Origin: Pseudomonas sp. UBA2684
GTDB lineage: Bacteria > Pseudomonadota > Gammaproteobacteria > Pseudomonadales > Pseudomonadaceae
Assembly: GCA_002354655.1 (NCBI GenBank)
Contig: DELY01000048.1
Coordinates: forward strand, 1-64,000
DNA length: 64,000 bases
Direction: 5' to 3'
Shown here: positions 35,626-47,943 of the stretch, one piece after another
How the letters are laid out: the number at the start of each line of letters is the position of its first letter
How positions within the stretch are numbered: position 1 is the stretch's first letter
Translations under genes and position numbers: made by a program
The notes under the pieces: model-generated
Told to the model about the DNA's origin: nothing
Databases searched by the model: none
The model's input: the letters and a program-made list of their open reading frames with translations, nothing else

Positions 35626-36947
35626 GGTTTTCTCCGCTGGCGTGGACTGTTCGCATCTTGCTGCTGCAAATGGGCGAGCTTGTCGCGGATTTTCTGTTCC
35701 AGACCGCGCGGTACCGGCTGATAGTACTGGCGCGAGGCTAGCTGTTCGGGAAAGTAATCCTCTCCCGCCGCGTAAGCATCCGGCTCGTCATGGGCATAAC
35801 GGTATTCATCGCCGTAGCCCAGCTCTTTCATCAGCTTGGTCGGGGCATTGCGTAAATGCAGCGGCACTTCCAGCGAGCCATGCTCCGCAGCATCGCGCAT
35901 GGCAGCCTTGAAGGCGCTGTACACCGCATTGCTCTTCGGCGCGCAAGCCAGGTAAACGATGGCCTGGGCCACCGCCAACTCGCCTTCCGGGCTGCCCAGG
36001 CGCTCTTGCACATCCCAGGCATTGAGGCACAGGGTCAGGGCGCGCGGGTCGGCGTTGCCGATATCTTCGCTGGCCATGCGCACTACGCGGCGCGCGATGT
36101 ACAGCGGGTCGCAACCGCCATCGAGCATGCGCGCGAACCAGTACAGCGCGCCGTCCGGGCTGGAACCGCGCACTGATTTGTGCAGCGCGGAAATCTGGTC
36201 GTAGAAGGCTTCGCCGCCTTTGTCGAAGCGTCGACGGCTGTCGCCCAGCAGGTCCAGCAACAGCTCGCTACTGATTTCGCCGCCGTCCTCGGCAAGGTCC
36301 GCGGCGTTCTCCAGGAAGTTCAGCAAGCGCCGGCCATCGCCGTCTGCTGCGCTCATAAGAATTTTGAAGCTTGCCTCGGGCAGCGTCAGTTGCCGTTCGG
36401 CCAATCCCTTGGGGTCGCTGAGTGCGCGTGTCACCAGCTTGCGCAAGGCTTCTTCGTCGAGGCTTTTGAGCACGTAGACACGCGCCCGCGAGAGCAACGC
36501 GTTGTTCAGCTCGAACGATGGGTTTTCGGTGGTCGCACCGATAAAAATCAGCGTGCCGTCTTCTACGTAGGGCAAGAACGCATCTTGTTGCGACTTGTTG
36601 AAGCGGTGCACTTCATCGACGAACAGAATGGTCTGGCGGCCATATTGAGCGGCGTGCTGTTGGGCAATCTCTACCGCCTGACGGATTTCCTTGACCCCGG
36701 AGAGTACGGCAGAAATCGTCTCGAAATGTGCATCGGAGACTTGTGCCAGCAGCCGCGCCAGGGTGGTTTTACCGACGCCCGGCGGGCCCCAGAAAATCAT
36801 CGAATGCAGTGCGCCCTGCTCCAGCGCTTCGCGCAGCGGCTTGCCGCGGGCCAGGAGATGCTCCTGACCGACGTACTCATCCAGACTGGCGGCGCGCAAA
36901 CGCGCGGCCAGGGGTTGAGCGACGGGGGCTTTGCGAAACAGATCCAT
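35622..36947 (-). CDS. rarA: Replication-associated recombination protein A (AAA+ ATPase)
   Basis: A 441-residue RarA/MgsA protein. Walker [17 protein letters not shown] is at about 53-68, Walker [21 protein letters not shown] near 108-127, and the C-terminal tetramerisation region is rich in [19 protein letters not shown]-like sequence. It acts at stalled replication forks together with SSB. It is downstream of lolA and overlaps crcB. Confidence 0.94.
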   Translation of the reverse strand: MDLFRKAPVAQPLAARLRAASLDEYVGQEHLLARGKPLREALEQGALHSMIFWGPPGVGKTTLARLLAQVSDAHFETISAVLSGVKEIRQAVEIAQQHAAQYGRQTILFVDEVHRFNKSQQDAFLPYVEDGTLIFIGATTENPSFELNNALLSRARVYVLKSLDEEALRKLVTRALSDPKGLAERQLTLPEASFKILMSAADGDGRRLLNFLENAADLAEDGGEISSELLLDLLGDSRRRFDKGGEAFYDQISALHKSVRGSSPDGALYWFARMLDGGCDPLYIARRVVRMASEDIGNADPRALTLCLNAWDVQERLGSPEGELAVAQAIVYLACAPKSNAVYSAFKAAMRDAAEHGSLEVPLHLRNAPTKLMKELGYGDEYRYAHDEPDAYAAGEDYFPEQLASRQYYQPVPRGLEQKIRDKLAHLQQQDANSPRQRRKP

Positions 36948-36966
36948 GGTGCCGGGCTAAGGCCTC

Positions 36967-37593
36967 TTACTCTTGAATGACGTCTGCGCCTTCGGGAACA
37001 TCGAAGCTGAATTGCGCGTTATCCAGGGTTTCGTTCATCTTGACATTGAGGAACAGGATATTGGTGCGTTGACCGATGCTGTCGATCAACTGCATGTCGT
37101 TCAGAACCCCGCTACGGAACGACAGACGCAGGCTGTCGAATAGGGTGTCCTTGGATTTCGGCTTGAGAATGAAGTCGACCACATTGCCGCCTTCCTTGAA
37201 GCTGATTTCGAAGTTCTCACGAATCTTCGACACATCACCGGACAGCAGCAACGCCGGGGTGTGGGTCAGGCGCTGATCGAGGGTTTGAATAGTGACTTGC
37301 TCAAGGTCCGGGTCATACAGCCAGACTTTCTTGCCGTTCGACACCAACAACTGCTCCATCGGCTCGTCGGTGTGCCAGCGGAACAGGCCTGGACGCTTGA
37401 GGGCCAGTTGACCGGCGGTTTCCTGCAACTGGGTGCCACTGCCATCCAGGGTCAGCTGGGAAAAGCGCGCGGTGATGGTCTGCGCCTGGTTGAGCAACTG
37501 AGTCAGGCGCTGCACGGCCACCTCGTCGTCGGCCAGGACGGAAACACTGGAAAGGCTCAAAACGGTCAGCAACAACATGCGAATCAGGCGCAT
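36967..37593 (-). CDS. lolA: Outer-membrane lipoprotein carrier protein LolA
   Basis: A 208-residue periplasmic chaperone with a Sec signal peptide ([21 protein letters not shown], likely cleaved before DDEVA). The mature protein shows [20 protein letters not shown] and [20 protein letters not shown], typical of LolA. It carries lipoproteins from LolCDE to LolB. The ATG at 37593 has GAGGAG at ideal spacing, so it is preferred to one four codons earlier. Confidence 0.95.
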   Translation of the reverse strand: MRLIRMLLLTVLSLSSVSVLADDEVAVQRLTQLLNQAQTITARFSQLTLDGSGTQLQETAGQLALKRPGLFRWHTDEPMEQLLVSNGKKVWLYDPDLEQVTIQTLDQRLTHTPALLLSGDVSKIRENFEISFKEGGNVVDFILKPKSKDTLFDSLRLSFRSGVLNDMQLIDSIGQRTNILFLNVKMNETLDNAQFSFDVPEGADVIQE

Positions 37594-37622
37594 GGAACTC
37601 CTCATACATCGGTTTCTAGGCG

Positions 37623-40025
37623 TTAATCGCGAGTGGGGCTGGGCGCGATGACTTCGCGCGAGCCATTGGTATTCATCGATGTCACTACGCCGGCCATTTC
37701 CATGGCCTCGATCATCCGCGCGGCACGGTTGTAGCCGATCTTCAGTTTGCGTTGCACGGCGGAAATCGAGGCGCGGCGGCTTTCGGTGACGAAGCGCACG
37801 GCCTCATCGTACAGCGGGTCTTCTTCGCTGCCTTCACTGCTTCCCTCGCTGCTGCCATCGAAGCCGCTGCCGGCCTCCTCGACGCCTGCCAGGATGTCTT
37901 CGATGTAATCCGGCGTGCCGCGCAACTTCCAGGCCTCGACCACACGGTGCACTTCCTCGTCGGAAACAAACGCACCGTGTACGCGAATCGGTAAACCCGT
38001 ACCCGGCGGTAGATAGAGCATGTCGCCGTGACCCAACAACTGCTCGGCACCGCCCTGATCGAGGATGGTGCGCGAGTCGATCTTGCTCGACACCTGGAAT
38101 GCCATGCGGGTGGGAATGTTGGCCTTGATCAGGCCGGTGATCACATCCACCGACGGGCGCTGAGTCGCAAGGATCAAGTGAATCCCTGCGGCACGGGCTT
38201 TCTGGGCGATACGGGCGATGAGTTCTTCAACTTTCTTGCCGACGATCATCATCATGTCGGCGAATTCATCCACCACCACCACAATGGTCGGCAGGGTTTT
38301 CAGCAGCGGCGCTTCATCGTGAATATTTTCGCGTTTGTACAGCGGATCGGCCAGCGGCTCTCCCGCGTCCTCGGCGTCCTTGACCTTGCGATTGAAGCCG
38401 GCCAGGTTGCGCACGCCCATCTTCGACATGAGCTTGTAGCGTCGCTCCATCTCGGCAACGCTCCAACGCAGAGCATTGGCGGCTTCCTTCATGTCGGTCA
38501 CCACCGGGCACAGCAGGTGCGGGATGCCCTCGTAGATCGACAATTCAAGCATTTTCGGGTCGATCATAATCAAGCGCGCCTCTTCCGGCGTGGACTTGAA
38601 CAGAATCGACAGGATCATTGCGTTGACCCCGACCGACTTGCCCGAACCGGTCGTGCCGGCCACCAGCAGGTGCGGCATCTTGGCCAGATCGGTGATCACC
38701 GGCTTACCGCCGATGTCATGGCCCAGCGCCAGGGTGACGGGCGACTTGGCTTCATCGTATTCGGGGGACGACAGCACTTCGGAGAAGCGCACGATCTGCC
38801 GGTCCTCGTTGGGCACTTCGATACCGACAGTGGTCTTGCCGGGAATCACTTCGACTACCCGCACGCTGATGATTGCCATCGAACGTGCCAAGTCCTTGGC
38901 CAGCCCGGAAATACGGCTGACCTTGACCCCGGCTGCCAATTGAATTTCGAAACGGGTAATCACCGGGCCGGGATGCACGGACTCGACCATGACCTCGACG
39001 CCAAACTCCTTGAGCTTGATCTCCAGCAGGCGCGACATGGCCTCCAAGGACTCGGGAGAGAATTTTTTCTGTTTCTTCTCGGCTACGTCGAGAATGGAAA
39101 TCGGCGGCAAGGTGCCTTCGACGGCGCTGTCGACGAACAACGGCGCCTGCTTTTCTTTGAGCACGCGCTTGCTCGGTTCCGCAGCTTTCGGCGCGGCGGG
39201 CGGCGTGATGATCGGCGCGGGACGGTTTTCGCGCTCGCTCATGTGCTTGCTCAGCGCTTCCTCACGCTCGATCAGTCGTTCTTTGACTTTGGCCTGTTCG
39301 CGGCGGTCGCGCACCATCGGCGCGGCAACTTCGCTGACCCGCTCATCGACCTCGCGCAGCTGGGCAACCAGCTGTTTGCGCTCAAGTCGTGCACTCCACC
39401 AGCGGTTGACCAGGCTTTGGATCAACTCGAGCAGGTCCAGGGTGATCTTGCCGGTCAGGTCCATGACCTTGAACCAGGAAAGATCGGTAAATACGGTCAA
39501 GCCAAACAGAAACAGAGCGATGAACAGCAAGGTGCTGCCCTGCACGTTCAGCGCGTTGATGGCCAGTTGTCCCAGGCTTTCACCCAGCGCACCGCCCGCC
39601 GAGGCTGGCATGTTGGCACTGGAGTGAAAATGGATATAGGCCAATGTGGCGCCAGACAGCACCAGGAAGACCAAACCGATCAGGCGCCAGGAAAACAGCC
39701 AGCCGCTCCACTGCCAAGGCTGATGCCGGGAGCGGAAAACCTGCAGGGTCTTGACCCCGAGCAGCAACGGAAACAGGTAGGCGAAGTAACCGAGGGCCAT
39801 AAACAGAATGTCGGCGAACCACGCACCCGCACGCCCAGCCGCGTTCTGCACCTGCTCGACATTGCTGGTGTGCGTCCAGCCGGGGTCAGCGGGGTCGTAG
39901 GTCAGTAATGCCATCCACAGATAAAGGCAGAGTGCCCCGAGGGCAATCAAGGCACCTTCCTTCAAGCGGTAAGGCAATTGCTGGCGCCAGACGGGAGCCT
40001 GGGCTGTAGGGCTAGAGTTCTTCAA
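37623..40025 (-). CDS. ftsK: DNA translocase FtsK
   Basis: An 800-residue protein. The N-terminal membrane domain has about four transmembrane helices (20-190), followed by a charged linker. The motor domain has Walker [21 protein letters not shown] near 460 and Walker [14 protein letters not shown]. The C-terminal winged helix (gamma) domain ([20 protein letters not shown] onward) reads polar KOPS sites. It pumps chromosome termini through the septum and activates XerCD at dif. The likely start is TTG at 40025-40023 with AGGAAC upstream; a longer frame to 40115 lacks support. Confidence 0.93.
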   Translation of the reverse strand: MKNSSPTAQAPVWRQQLPYRLKEGALIALGALCLYLWMALLTYDPADPGWTHTSNVEQVQNAAGRAGAWFADILFMALGYFAYLFPLLLGVKTLQVFRSRHQPWQWSGWLFSWRLIGLVFLVLSGATLAYIHFHSSANMPASAGGALGESLGQLAINALNVQGSTLLFIALFLFGLTVFTDLSWFKVMDLTGKITLDLLELIQSLVNRWWSARLERKQLVAQLREVDERVSEVAAPMVRDRREQAKVKERLIEREEALSKHMSERENRPAPIITPPAAPKAAEPSKRVLKEKQAPLFVDSAVEGTLPPISILDVAEKKQKKFSPESLEAMSRLLEIKLKEFGVEVMVESVHPGPVITRFEIQLAAGVKVSRISGLAKDLARSMAIISVRVVEVIPGKTTVGIEVPNEDRQIVRFSEVLSSPEYDEAKSPVTLALGHDIGGKPVITDLAKMPHLLVAGTTGSGKSVGVNAMILSILFKSTPEEARLIMIDPKMLELSIYEGIPHLLCPVVTDMKEAANALRWSVAEMERRYKLMSKMGVRNLAGFNRKVKDAEDAGEPLADPLYKRENIHDEAPLLKTLPTIVVVVDEFADMMMIVGKKVEELIARIAQKARAAGIHLILATQRPSVDVITGLIKANIPTRMAFQVSSKIDSRTILDQGGAEQLLGHGDMLYLPPGTGLPIRVHGAFVSDEEVHRVVEAWKLRGTPDYIEDILAGVEEAGSGFDGSSEGSSEGSEEDPLYDEAVRFVTESRRASISAVQRKLKIGYNRAARMIEAMEMAGVVTSMNTNGSREVIAPSPTRD

Positions 40026-40259
40026 AACGCATCTGTTCCTGCGCCGCGGCGCGCCGAATGATCGGTTAACAGTAAAAATGTGGCCTATTGTACGGGTTTG
40101 CCTGGTCGATGCCACGCCACGCAGCGGTGCTGCAGCCTGTTCGGTGGAAGCTCAGTCGTCGGCTCCCGCTCGTCCCCCGCTTCGGTGTAGCATATCCGCC
40201 AACATCTTCCATGCGGCTCAATTGGAGCATGCATTCTCTTTTGTGACAAAGGCTTATGA

Positions 40260-41219
<960 letters not shown>

Positions 41220-41225
41220 TAGCCC

Positions 41226-41250
41226 AGGGCAGGCGCTCAATGCCTGCCCT
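41226..41250 (+). terminator. Hairpin after trxB
   Basis: AGGGCAGGC (41226-41234) pairs with GCCTGCCCT (41242-41250). There is no T tract, so it may allow read-through to aat. Confidence 0.6.
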
Positions 41251-41270
41251 ACCCTCCTCCGGCTACGCAC

Positions 41271-41951
41271 ATGCTGACCTGGTTGCAACGCGACTCCCTG
41301 AGCTTCCCGCCACTCGCCAAAGCCCTGCACGAACCCAATGGGTTACTCGCCGCAGGGGGCGACTTGAGTGCCGAACGCTTGATTCAGGCCTACCGGCACG
41401 GCTGCTTCCCCTGGTATCAGGATGGCCAACCGATTCTCTGGTGGTCGCCCGATCCGCGCACCGTGCTGTTCCCGCATGAGCTACATGTTTCTCGCAGCTT
41501 GAACAAGGTGTTGCGCCAGGCACGCTACCGCGTGACGTTCGATCAAGCGTTCGCCGAGGTAATCCAGGCCTGTGCCGCGCCTCGCGACTATGCCGCCGGC
41601 ACGTGGATCACCCCCCCTATGCAACACGCCTACCTCGAGCTGCATCGGCGCGGCATTGCCCACTCGGTCGAAGTCTGGCGCGACGACAAACTGGTCGGCG
41701 GCCTGTACGGCCTGGCAATCGGCCAGCTGTTTTTTGGCGAGTCGATGTTCAGCCGCGCCGACAATGCCTCCAAGGTTGGCTTTGCCACCCTGGTCGAACA
41801 CTTGGCAGCCTGGGGATTTGCCCTGATCGACTGTCAAATGCCTACGCAGCACCTGCATAGCTTTGGCGCGCGAGCCATTCCCCGCAGCGATTTCGCGGCC
41901 TATCTAGAGCGCCATCTCGACTTGCCAAACTATGCCGATTGGCTTGCCTAG
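41271..41951 (+). CDS. aat: Leucyl/phenylalanyl-tRNA-protein transferase
   Basis: A 226-residue enzyme that adds Leu or Phe to N-terminal Lys or Arg, making them N-degrons. The family signature [20 protein letters not shown] is at about 40-59, with [18 protein letters not shown] following. It acts upstream of ClpS-ClpA, whose genes lie nearby at 43104-45766. It is 20 bases after the trxB hairpin and 54 bases before bpt. Confidence 0.96.
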   Translation: MLTWLQRDSLSFPPLAKALHEPNGLLAAGGDLSAERLIQAYRHGCFPWYQDGQPILWWSPDPRTVLFPHELHVSRSLNKVLRQARYRVTFDQAFAEVIQACAAPRDYAAGTWITPPMQHAYLELHRRGIAHSVEVWRDDKLVGGLYGLAIGQLFFGESMFSRADNASKVGFATLVEHLAAWGFALIDCQMPTQHLHSFGARAIPRSDFAAYLERHLDLPNYADWLA

Positions 41952-42005
41952 GCGAGTGCTGCTGCCTGGCATACACTTACTCAAGGCTTATCCCGAGAGT
42001 CGATC

Positions 42006-42713
42006 ATGACCGAGCTGGCCCGCCTGAAGTTTTATGCCACTCAGCCCCATCCGTGCAGCTACCTGCCCGAAGAACAGGCCACAACCTTGTTCCTCGACCC
42101 CAGCCAGCCGATGGATGTGCAGGTGTACGCTGAACTCTCGGAAATGGGTTTTCGTCGCAGCGGCGATCATCTCTACCGCCCGCATTGCCAACGCTGTACC
42201 GCTTGCGTGCCCGCCCGTATACCGGCTGCGCAATTCACTCCGAATCGCCAGCAGCGGCGTATTTTCAAACGTAACCTGGATGTTCAGGTGCGCGCGGTTC
42301 GCCCCGCGTTCACCGAGGAGTATTACAGCCTCTACGTTCGCTATATCGAGCAGCGCCATGCGGACGGCGACATGTACCCGCCAAGCCGTGAGCAGTTTTC
42401 GACGTTTTTGGTACGCGACCTGCCGTTCTCGCGCTTCTATGAGTTCCGCCAAAAAGACCAATTGCTGGCCATCGCCGTCACCGATGTCCTGCCCAATGGG
42501 CTTTCTGCGGTGTATACCTTCTATGAGCCCAGTGAAGAGCGCCGCAGCCTGGGGCGCTTTGCGATCCTTTGGCAGATCGGCGAAGCCGCACGGCTAGGGC
42601 TGAACGCCGTCTACCTGGGTTACTGGATCAAGAACTGCCGAAAAATGAATTACAAGACCCAATACCGCCCGATTGAGCTGTTCGTCAATCAACGCTGGAT
42701 CACGCTTACCTGA
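42006..42713 (+). CDS. bpt: Aspartate/glutamate leucyltransferase (Bpt, ATE-like)
   Basis: A 235-residue arginyltransferase-family protein. The N-terminal Cys-containing segment [17 protein letters not shown] is at about 16-32 with a second pair in [11 protein letters not shown] near 61-71, and the GNAT-like C-terminal core follows ([29 protein letters not shown]). It transfers Leu to N-terminal Asp/Glu so that ClpS can recognise them. It lies next to aat, completing a compact N-end-rule gene group. Confidence 0.94.
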
Positions 42714-42813
42714 AGTCCTTGGCGGAAACCACAATTTTCGGGCACAATGCACGCCGCTTTTGCCTGGGGCCAGTTGCGCCGGGCCATTCATTGGATACCG
42801 AGGGCTTTACTGC

Positions 42814-43032
42814 ATGTCGAAAGAAGACAGCTTCGAAATGGAAGGCACTGTCGTCGACACCCTGCCCAACACCATGTTCCGTGTGGAGTTGGAAAATGGG
42901 CACGTCGTTACTGCGCACATCTCCGGAAAGATGCGCAAAAACTATATCCGCATTCTGACTGGCGATAAGGTTCGCGTTGAGCTGACACCTTATGACTTGA
43001 GCAAAGGTCGCATTACATACCGCGCCCGCTAA
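42814..43032 (+). CDS. infA: Translation initiation factor IF-1
   Basis: A 72-residue OB-fold protein: [20 protein letters not shown] to the C-terminal [12 protein letters not shown], matching IF-1 along its whole length. It binds the A site of the 30S subunit during initiation. The start at 42814 gives the exact family length. It is followed by a strong terminator shared with the convergent clpA. Confidence 0.97.
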
Positions 43033-43045
43033 GCTAAGCACCAGT

Positions 43046-43074
43046 AAAAACGCCCGGCAATGCCGGGCGTTTTT
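43046..43074. terminator. Bidirectional terminator between infA and clpA
   Basis: AAAAACGCCCGGC pairs with GCCGGGCGTTTTT, with A and T runs on both flanks, so it can stop transcription from either side. Confidence 0.92.
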
Positions 43075-43103
43075 GTTGGTGCGGTTTTGTTAGCCGTAAC
43101 GCT

Positions 43104-45374
43104 TCACGCCATTTCTGCCGTGGTTTCGAACTCGAACGTCAGCTCACCGTTTTCGATATCGATATGCACCACGCCGCCGTGCTCGGCCAACTCGCCAAAC
43201 AGAATTTCCTCTGCCAGTGGACGCTTGATCTTGTCCTGGATCAACCGCGCCATCGGGCGAGCGCCCATTTGCACGTCGTATCCTTGCTCCGCTAGCCAGC
43301 CGCGAGCGCCATCGCTGACTTCGAGCATGACGCGCTTGTCCTCGAGCTGCGCCTGCAACTCGGTAAGGAACTTGTCGACAATGCTCTTGATCACTTCGTG
43401 GCTCAAGCGACCGAACTGGATAATGGTATCCAGGCGATTGCGGAACTCCGGCGTGAAGCTCTTTTTGATCACTTCCATGGCGTCGGACGAGTGGTCCTGG
43501 TAGGTAAAGCCAATGGAGGCGCGCGCTGCGGTTTCTGCGCCGGCATTAGTGGTCATGATCAGGATCACGTTGCGGAAATCTGCCTTGCGGCCATTGTTAT
43601 CGGTCAGGGTGCCGTGATCCATCACCTGCAGCAGCAGGTTGAAGACTTCCGGATGGGCCTTCTCGATTTCATCGAGCAGCAAGACGCAATGCGGCATCTT
43701 GGTAATGGCCTCGGTCAGCAAGCCGCCTTGATCGAAACCTACATACCCAGGTGGAGCGCCGATCAAGCGCGAGACGGTATGCCGCTCCATGTACTCGGAC
43801 ATGTCGAAGCGCACCAACTCTATACCCATGGCCTTGGCCAATTGACGCGCAGCCTCTGTTTTACCGACCCCAGTCGGACCGGCAAAAAGGAAGGAGCCAA
43901 CCGGCTTGTCGGGGGCTTTGAGGCCGGCGCGGGAAAGCTTGATCGCCGTCGACAGCGAGTCGATCGCCGCATCTTGGCCGAACACCGTGAGCTTGAGGTC
44001 GCGCTCGAGGTTACGCAGCAACTCCTTGTCGGAGCTGCTGACGTGCTTCGGCGGAATCCGTGCGATCTTCGCCACGATATCCTCGACCTGCTCCACCTCG
44101 ATGCGCTTAACGCGCTTCTCTTCCGGTTGCAGACGCTGATAGGCGCCGGCTTCGTCAATCACGTCGATGGCCTTGTCCGGCATATGACGGTCATTGATAT
44201 AGCGCGATGCCAGCTCGGCGGCGGCGCGCAAAGCCTCATCGCTGTACTCGATGCCATGGTGCTGCTCGAAACGCCCCTTGAGGCCCTTGAGAATGCCGTA
44301 GGTGTCATCCACTGACGGTTCGCTTACGTCGACCTTTTGGAAGCGCCGCGCCAAGGCGCGATCTTTCTCAAAAATCCCCCGGAACTCCTGGAAGGTGGTC
44401 GATCCTATGCAGCGGATCTCACCGGAAGACAGCATCGGTTTGAGTAGGTTGGAGGCATCCATCACGCCACCGGACGCGGCGCCAGCACCGATGATGGTGT
44501 GGATTTCGTCGATAAATAGAATGGCGTGCGGGCGCTTGCGCAGTTCATTGAGCAGCGCCTTGAAGCGCTTTTCAAAATCACCACGGTATTTGGTGCCCGC
44601 CAACAGCGCACCCAAATCAAGGGAGTAGACGACGCTGTCGGCCAACAGATCAGGCACCTGGTTATCGACAATGCGCTTGGCCAGGCCTTCGGCAATCGCG
44701 GTCTTGCCTACGCCTGCCTCGCCAACCAGCAATGGATTGTTTTTACGGCGGCGGGCCAGAATCTGCGCCACACGCTCGACTTCCAGCTCGCGCCCAACCA
44801 GTGGGTCGATCCGTCCCTGGCGGGCCAAATCGTTTAGGTTGCTGGCATAGGCGTCCAACGGATTGCCGGAGGTTGACGACTCGCCGCCCTCTTCGTCCTG
44901 CATTTCCTGCTCGGTTTCCGAGTGGCCGCCATGACCGGGCACCTTGGAGATGCCGTGGGCGATAAAGTTGACCACGTCGATGCGGGCAACGCTCTGCTGC
45001 TTGAGCAGAAACACCGCCTGACTCTCCTGCTCGCTGAAAATCGCCACCAGCACGTTGGCGCCCGTGACTTCACGCTTGCCGGAGCTCTGCACGTGAAATA
45101 CCGCGCGCTGCAATACACGCTGGAAGCCTAGCGTCGGCTGGGTTTCGCGCTCTTCATCATGTTGCGGAATTAGCGGGGTGGTGGAATCGATGAACTCCTG
45201 CAGGTCATGCCGCAGTTTGTCGAGGTTGGCGCCACATGCGCGCAATACGCTGGCGGCGGCCTCGTTATCCAGTAGAGCCAGCAGGAGGTGCTCAACCGTC
45301 ATGAACTCATGACGCTTGGTGCGAGCCTCTTTGAAGGCCAAATTGAGGGTGACTTCGAGCTCTCGATTTAACAT
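43104..45374 (-). CDS. clpA: ATP-dependent Clp protease ATP-binding subunit ClpA
   Basis: A 756-residue AAA+ unfoldase. The N domain that docks ClpS is at about 1-145; D1 has Walker [16 protein letters not shown] near 215, and D2 has [15 protein letters not shown] near 495 and GFDQGGLL. The IGL-type ClpP-binding loop region is in D2. It unfolds N-degron and other substrates for ClpP. It is 29 bases downstream of clpS on the same strand. Confidence 0.96.
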   Translation of the reverse strand: MLNRELEVTLNLAFKEARTKRHEFMTVEHLLLALLDNEAAASVLRACGANLDKLRHDLQEFIDSTTPLIPQHDEERETQPTLGFQRVLQRAVFHVQSSGKREVTGANVLVAIFSEQESQAVFLLKQQSVARIDVVNFIAHGISKVPGHGGHSETEQEMQDEEGGESSTSGNPLDAYASNLNDLARQGRIDPLVGRELEVERVAQILARRRKNNPLLVGEAGVGKTAIAEGLAKRIVDNQVPDLLADSVVYSLDLGALLAGTKYRGDFEKRFKALLNELRKRPHAILFIDEIHTIIGAGAASGGVMDASNLLKPMLSSGEIRCIGSTTFQEFRGIFEKDRALARRFQKVDVSEPSVDDTYGILKGLKGRFEQHHGIEYSDEALRAAAELASRYINDRHMPDKAIDVIDEAGAYQRLQPEEKRVKRIEVEQVEDIVAKIARIPPKHVSSSDKELLRNLERDLKLTVFGQDAAIDSLSTAIKLSRAGLKAPDKPVGSFLFAGPTGVGKTEAARQLAKAMGIELVRFDMSEYMERHTVSRLIGAPPGYVGFDQGGLLTEAITKMPHCVLLLDEIEKAHPEVFNLLLQVMDHGTLTDNNGRKADFRNVILIMTTNAGAETAARASIGFTYQDHSSDAMEVIKKSFTPEFRNRLDTIIQFGRLSHEVIKSIVDKFLTELQAQLEDKRVMLEVSDGARGWLAEQGYDVQMGARPMARLIQDKIKRPLAEEILFGELAEHGGVVHIDIENGELTFEFETTAEMA

Positions 45375-45403
45375 AGCTTCACCTCATGCCCAAGCGGCCG
45401 GCG

Positions 45404-45766
45404 TTAACCGTCCTTCTCGATCTCACAGAGTAGTGGATGCTGGCTTTCTCTCGCGTACTGGTTGACCTGCATTGCCTTGGTTTCGGCGATGTCGCGGGTA
45501 AACACTCCGCATACGGCACGTCCCTCTGTATGGACGGTCAGCATGATCTTGGTCGCCAGCTCCCGATTTAGGTTGAAAAACACCTCGAGCACTTCGACCA
45601 CGAAATCCATCGGTGTGTAATCGTCATTGAATATGACCACCTTATACAGCGGTGGTGCCTGCAGCGCGGGCTTGGATTCCTGCACGGCCAAGCCGGAGGA
45701 ATCGTCCTCGTGCGTTGCTGGGCGATCCTGATTGAATGTTAGTCGAATCTGGCTACTTGCATGCAT
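45404..45766 (-). CDS. clpS: ATP-dependent Clp protease adaptor ClpS
   Basis: A 120-residue N-recognin. The core [20 protein letters not shown] is at about 40-59 with the Asn-Asp pair that holds the substrate alpha-amino group, and [20 protein letters not shown] is at about 78-97. It delivers N-degron proteins to ClpA. The start at MHASSQIRL is chosen by comparison with the usual Pseudomonas N-terminus; an ATG six codons earlier (45784) is possible and neither has a clear ribosome-binding site. Confidence 0.94.
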   Translation of the reverse strand: MHASSQIRLTFNQDRPATHEDDSSGLAVQESKPALQAPPLYKVVIFNDDYTPMDFVVEVLEVFFNLNRELATKIMLTVHTEGRAVCGVFTRDIAETKAMQVNQYARESQHPLLCEIEKDG

Positions 45767-45995
45767 GCTGGAATAAAGGTTCATGGTTGGACGAGTACGG
45801 ATGCTAGACGGAGTTTGACCGGCTTCTCAGCCAGTTGCAGCATGGCCTTGACTATCGGCAAAACGGTGTTACAAACAATGAATACCCCTTTACGGGTATG
45901 AGGGGTTCCGCGCCCTCGCCCAACCGGTTGATTCGCGCGCGGAATCGAAGTGGATGATACTCCAGTGATGGAGTCCTTTGCAGAGGGATATCAGC

Positions 45996-46259
45996 ATGCT
46001 CAGCGGTAAGGTCAAGTGGTTCAACAACGCTAAAGGCTATGGATTCATCCTCGCCGACGGCCGAGATGAGGACCTGTTCGCCCACTACTCGGCTATCCAG
46101 ATGGACGGCTATAAAACGCTTAAAGCTGGCCAGCCGGTAAGCTTCGATATTATTCAAGGTCCTAAAGGACTCCACGCCGTGAACATCAGCGCACTTTCGG
46201 TTTCTGCCGAAACACCCGCTGCGGTAAGCCAGCCTCAGGGCACAACGGTTGAAGTCTGA
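45996..46259 (+). CDS. cspD: Cold-shock-domain protein CspD
   Basis: An 87-residue protein: a cold-shock domain (MLSGKVKWFNNAKGYGFILA, with RNA-binding motif RNP1 KGYGFI, and LFAHYSAIQMDGYK) plus a short C-terminal tail. CspD proteins bind single-stranded DNA and inhibit replication in stationary phase. AGAGGGA at 45982-45988 sets the start at 45996. It is divergent from clpS; clpS-clpA/cspD adjacency is common in gamma-proteobacteria. Confidence 0.95.
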   Translation: MLSGKVKWFNNAKGYGFILADGRDEDLFAHYSAIQMDGYKTLKAGQPVSFDIIQGPKGLHAVNISALSVSAETPAAVSQPQGTTVEV

Positions 46260-46283
46260 ATATTAGGGTAATCAGTTGCCCAC

Positions 46284-46314
46284 AAAAAAGGCCGGTCAAA
46301 TGACCGGCCTTTTT
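46284..46314. terminator. Bidirectional terminator between cspD and icd
   Basis: AAAAAAGGCCGGTCA (46284-46298) pairs with TGACCGGCCTTTTT (46301-46314). Confidence 0.92.
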
Positions 46315-46330
46315 CTTTGCGCTGATCGGC

Positions 46331-47587
46331 TTACATGTGAGTGATCATGGCATCGCCGAACTGCGAGCAGGACATCAACTTGGCGCCTTCCATCAAGCGC
46401 TCGAAGTCGTAGGTCACGGTCTTGGCGGAGATTGCGCCATTGGTGCCCTTGATGATCAAGTCAGCCGCTTCGATCCAGCCCATGTGACGCAGCATCATTT
46501 CTGCGGAGAGGATCAGCGAACCTGGGTTCACCTGGTCCTTGCCAGCATACTTCGGTGCGGTGCCGTGGGTGGCTTCGAACATAGCAATCGTGTCGGACAG
46601 GTTCGCGCCAGGCGCGATACCAATGCCGCCCACTTCCGCCGCCAGTGCATCGGACAGGTAGTCGCCGTTCAGGTTGAGGGTGGCAATCACGTCGTATTCG
46701 GCCGGGCGCAGTAGAATTTGCTGCAGCATGGCGTCGGCGATGGCGTCTTTAACGATGACGTTCTTACCGGTTTTCGGGTTCTTGAACTGCATCCAAGGGC
46801 CGCCATCGAGCAGGGTTGCGCCGAACTCTTCAGCGGCAATCTCGTAGGCCCACTCTTTGAAGGCACCTTCGGTGAACTTCATGATGTTGCCTTTGTGCAC
46901 GATGGTCAGCGAGTCGCGGTCGTTATCAACCACATATTGCAGAGCCTTGCGCGCCAGGCGCTTGGTGCCTTCCTTGGAAACTGGCTTGACGCCAATACCG
47001 CAGTCCTGGTCGAAACGGATCTTGGTGACGCCCATTTCTTCCTTGAGAAACTTGATGACCTTGTTCGCCTCAGGCGAACCGGCTTTCCACTCGATACCGG
47101 CGTAAATGTCTTCCGAGTTCTCACGGAAGATGGTCATGTCGACATCGCCTGGCTTTTTCACCGGGCTAGGCACGCCCTCGAACCAGCGCACTGGACGCAG
47201 GCAAACGTACAGGTCGAGTTGCTGACGCAGGGCAACGTTGAGGGAGCGAATACCACCACCAACCGGTGTGGTCAGCGGGCCTTTGATGGAAACGACGTAG
47301 TCTTTGACCGCGTCCAGGGTTTCCTGAGGCAGCCAGGTATCTTGGTCATACACCTGGGTGGCCTTTTCGCCAGCATAAATTTCCATCCAGGAAATCTTGC
47401 GCTGGCCGCCGTAGGCTTTTTCCACGGCCGCATCGACGACCTTAATCATTACCGGGCTGATATCAACGCCGATGCCATCACCTTCAATATAAGGAATGAT
47501 CGGGTTATTCGGTACGTTGAGGGACATATCGGCATTAACGGTGATTTTGTCACCGATTGCTGGCACCTGGATCTTTTGGTATCCCAT
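46331..47587 (-). CDS. icd: Isocitrate dehydrogenase (NADP), homodimeric type
   Basis: A 418-residue TCA-cycle enzyme. The substrate serine lies in [13 protein letters not shown] near residue 115, the metal-binding segment in [18 protein letters not shown] near 300, and [17 protein letters not shown] near 338-354. It oxidatively decarboxylates isocitrate to 2-oxoglutarate. GGAG precedes the ATG at 47587; the longer upstream frame is not supported. It is transcribed divergently from the unrelated monomeric isocitrate dehydrogenase gene. Confidence 0.96.
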   Translation of the reverse strand: MGYQKIQVPAIGDKITVNADMSLNVPNNPIIPYIEGDGIGVDISPVMIKVVDAAVEKAYGGQRKISWMEIYAGEKATQVYDQDTWLPQETLDAVKDYVVSIKGPLTTPVGGGIRSLNVALRQQLDLYVCLRPVRWFEGVPSPVKKPGDVDMTIFRENSEDIYAGIEWKAGSPEANKVIKFLKEEMGVTKIRFDQDCGIGVKPVSKEGTKRLARKALQYVVDNDRDSLTIVHKGNIMKFTEGAFKEWAYEIAAEEFGATLLDGGPWMQFKNPKTGKNVIVKDAIADAMLQQILLRPAEYDVIATLNLNGDYLSDALAAEVGGIGIAPGANLSDTIAMFEATHGTAPKYAGKDQVNPGSLILSAEMMLRHMGWIEAADLIIKGTNGAISAKTVTYDFERLMEGAKLMSCSQFGDAMITHM

Positions 47588-47943
47588 GCTGGACTCCATC
47601 TTGTGGTTAAAACAGTGCGCATCCCCCGAGAGTAACCCACTTGAATCGGGTGAAACCACATGTTCATTGGTCTTATGCGCAAGAGCATTCTGCGGCGCCC
47701 TGACGCGGTGGTATACTGGCCGGATGACTAACAAGTCATAAGGGGTTGGCCGGTCCTCACCCCTTGAATCCGCCGAATTGCCACCGCGGTTCGACGGCTC
47801 GAAATGCTCGACACTCTACTGGTGCATCCAACATCACCGCGGCAAGTCCTCGACTTTCGGCGCGCTTACACGGCGAGCCGCAGCGCCTACCTGCGCATGT
47901 CGAGGGGCTGTGCACGCTCAGCGAAGAAGAGAGTTAACCCTAA
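47588..47943. other. Divergent intergenic region between icd and idh
   Basis: This 356-base region carries the promoters of both isocitrate dehydrogenase genes. Short open frames that run into idh in another frame are shadows. A GGTATACTGG sequence at about 47710 resembles half of the catabolic-cluster operator but lacks its second half. No clear palindrome was identified. Confidence 0.5.

Noticed and set aside
38028-39908. 626-codon open frame opposite ftsK
   Set aside because: It is antisense to the FtsK motor and linker, has no recognisable domain and reflects high-GC codon bias.
47708-47718. GGTATACTGG between icd and idh
   Set aside because: Only half of the palindrome is present and the genes are core metabolism; treated as chance.
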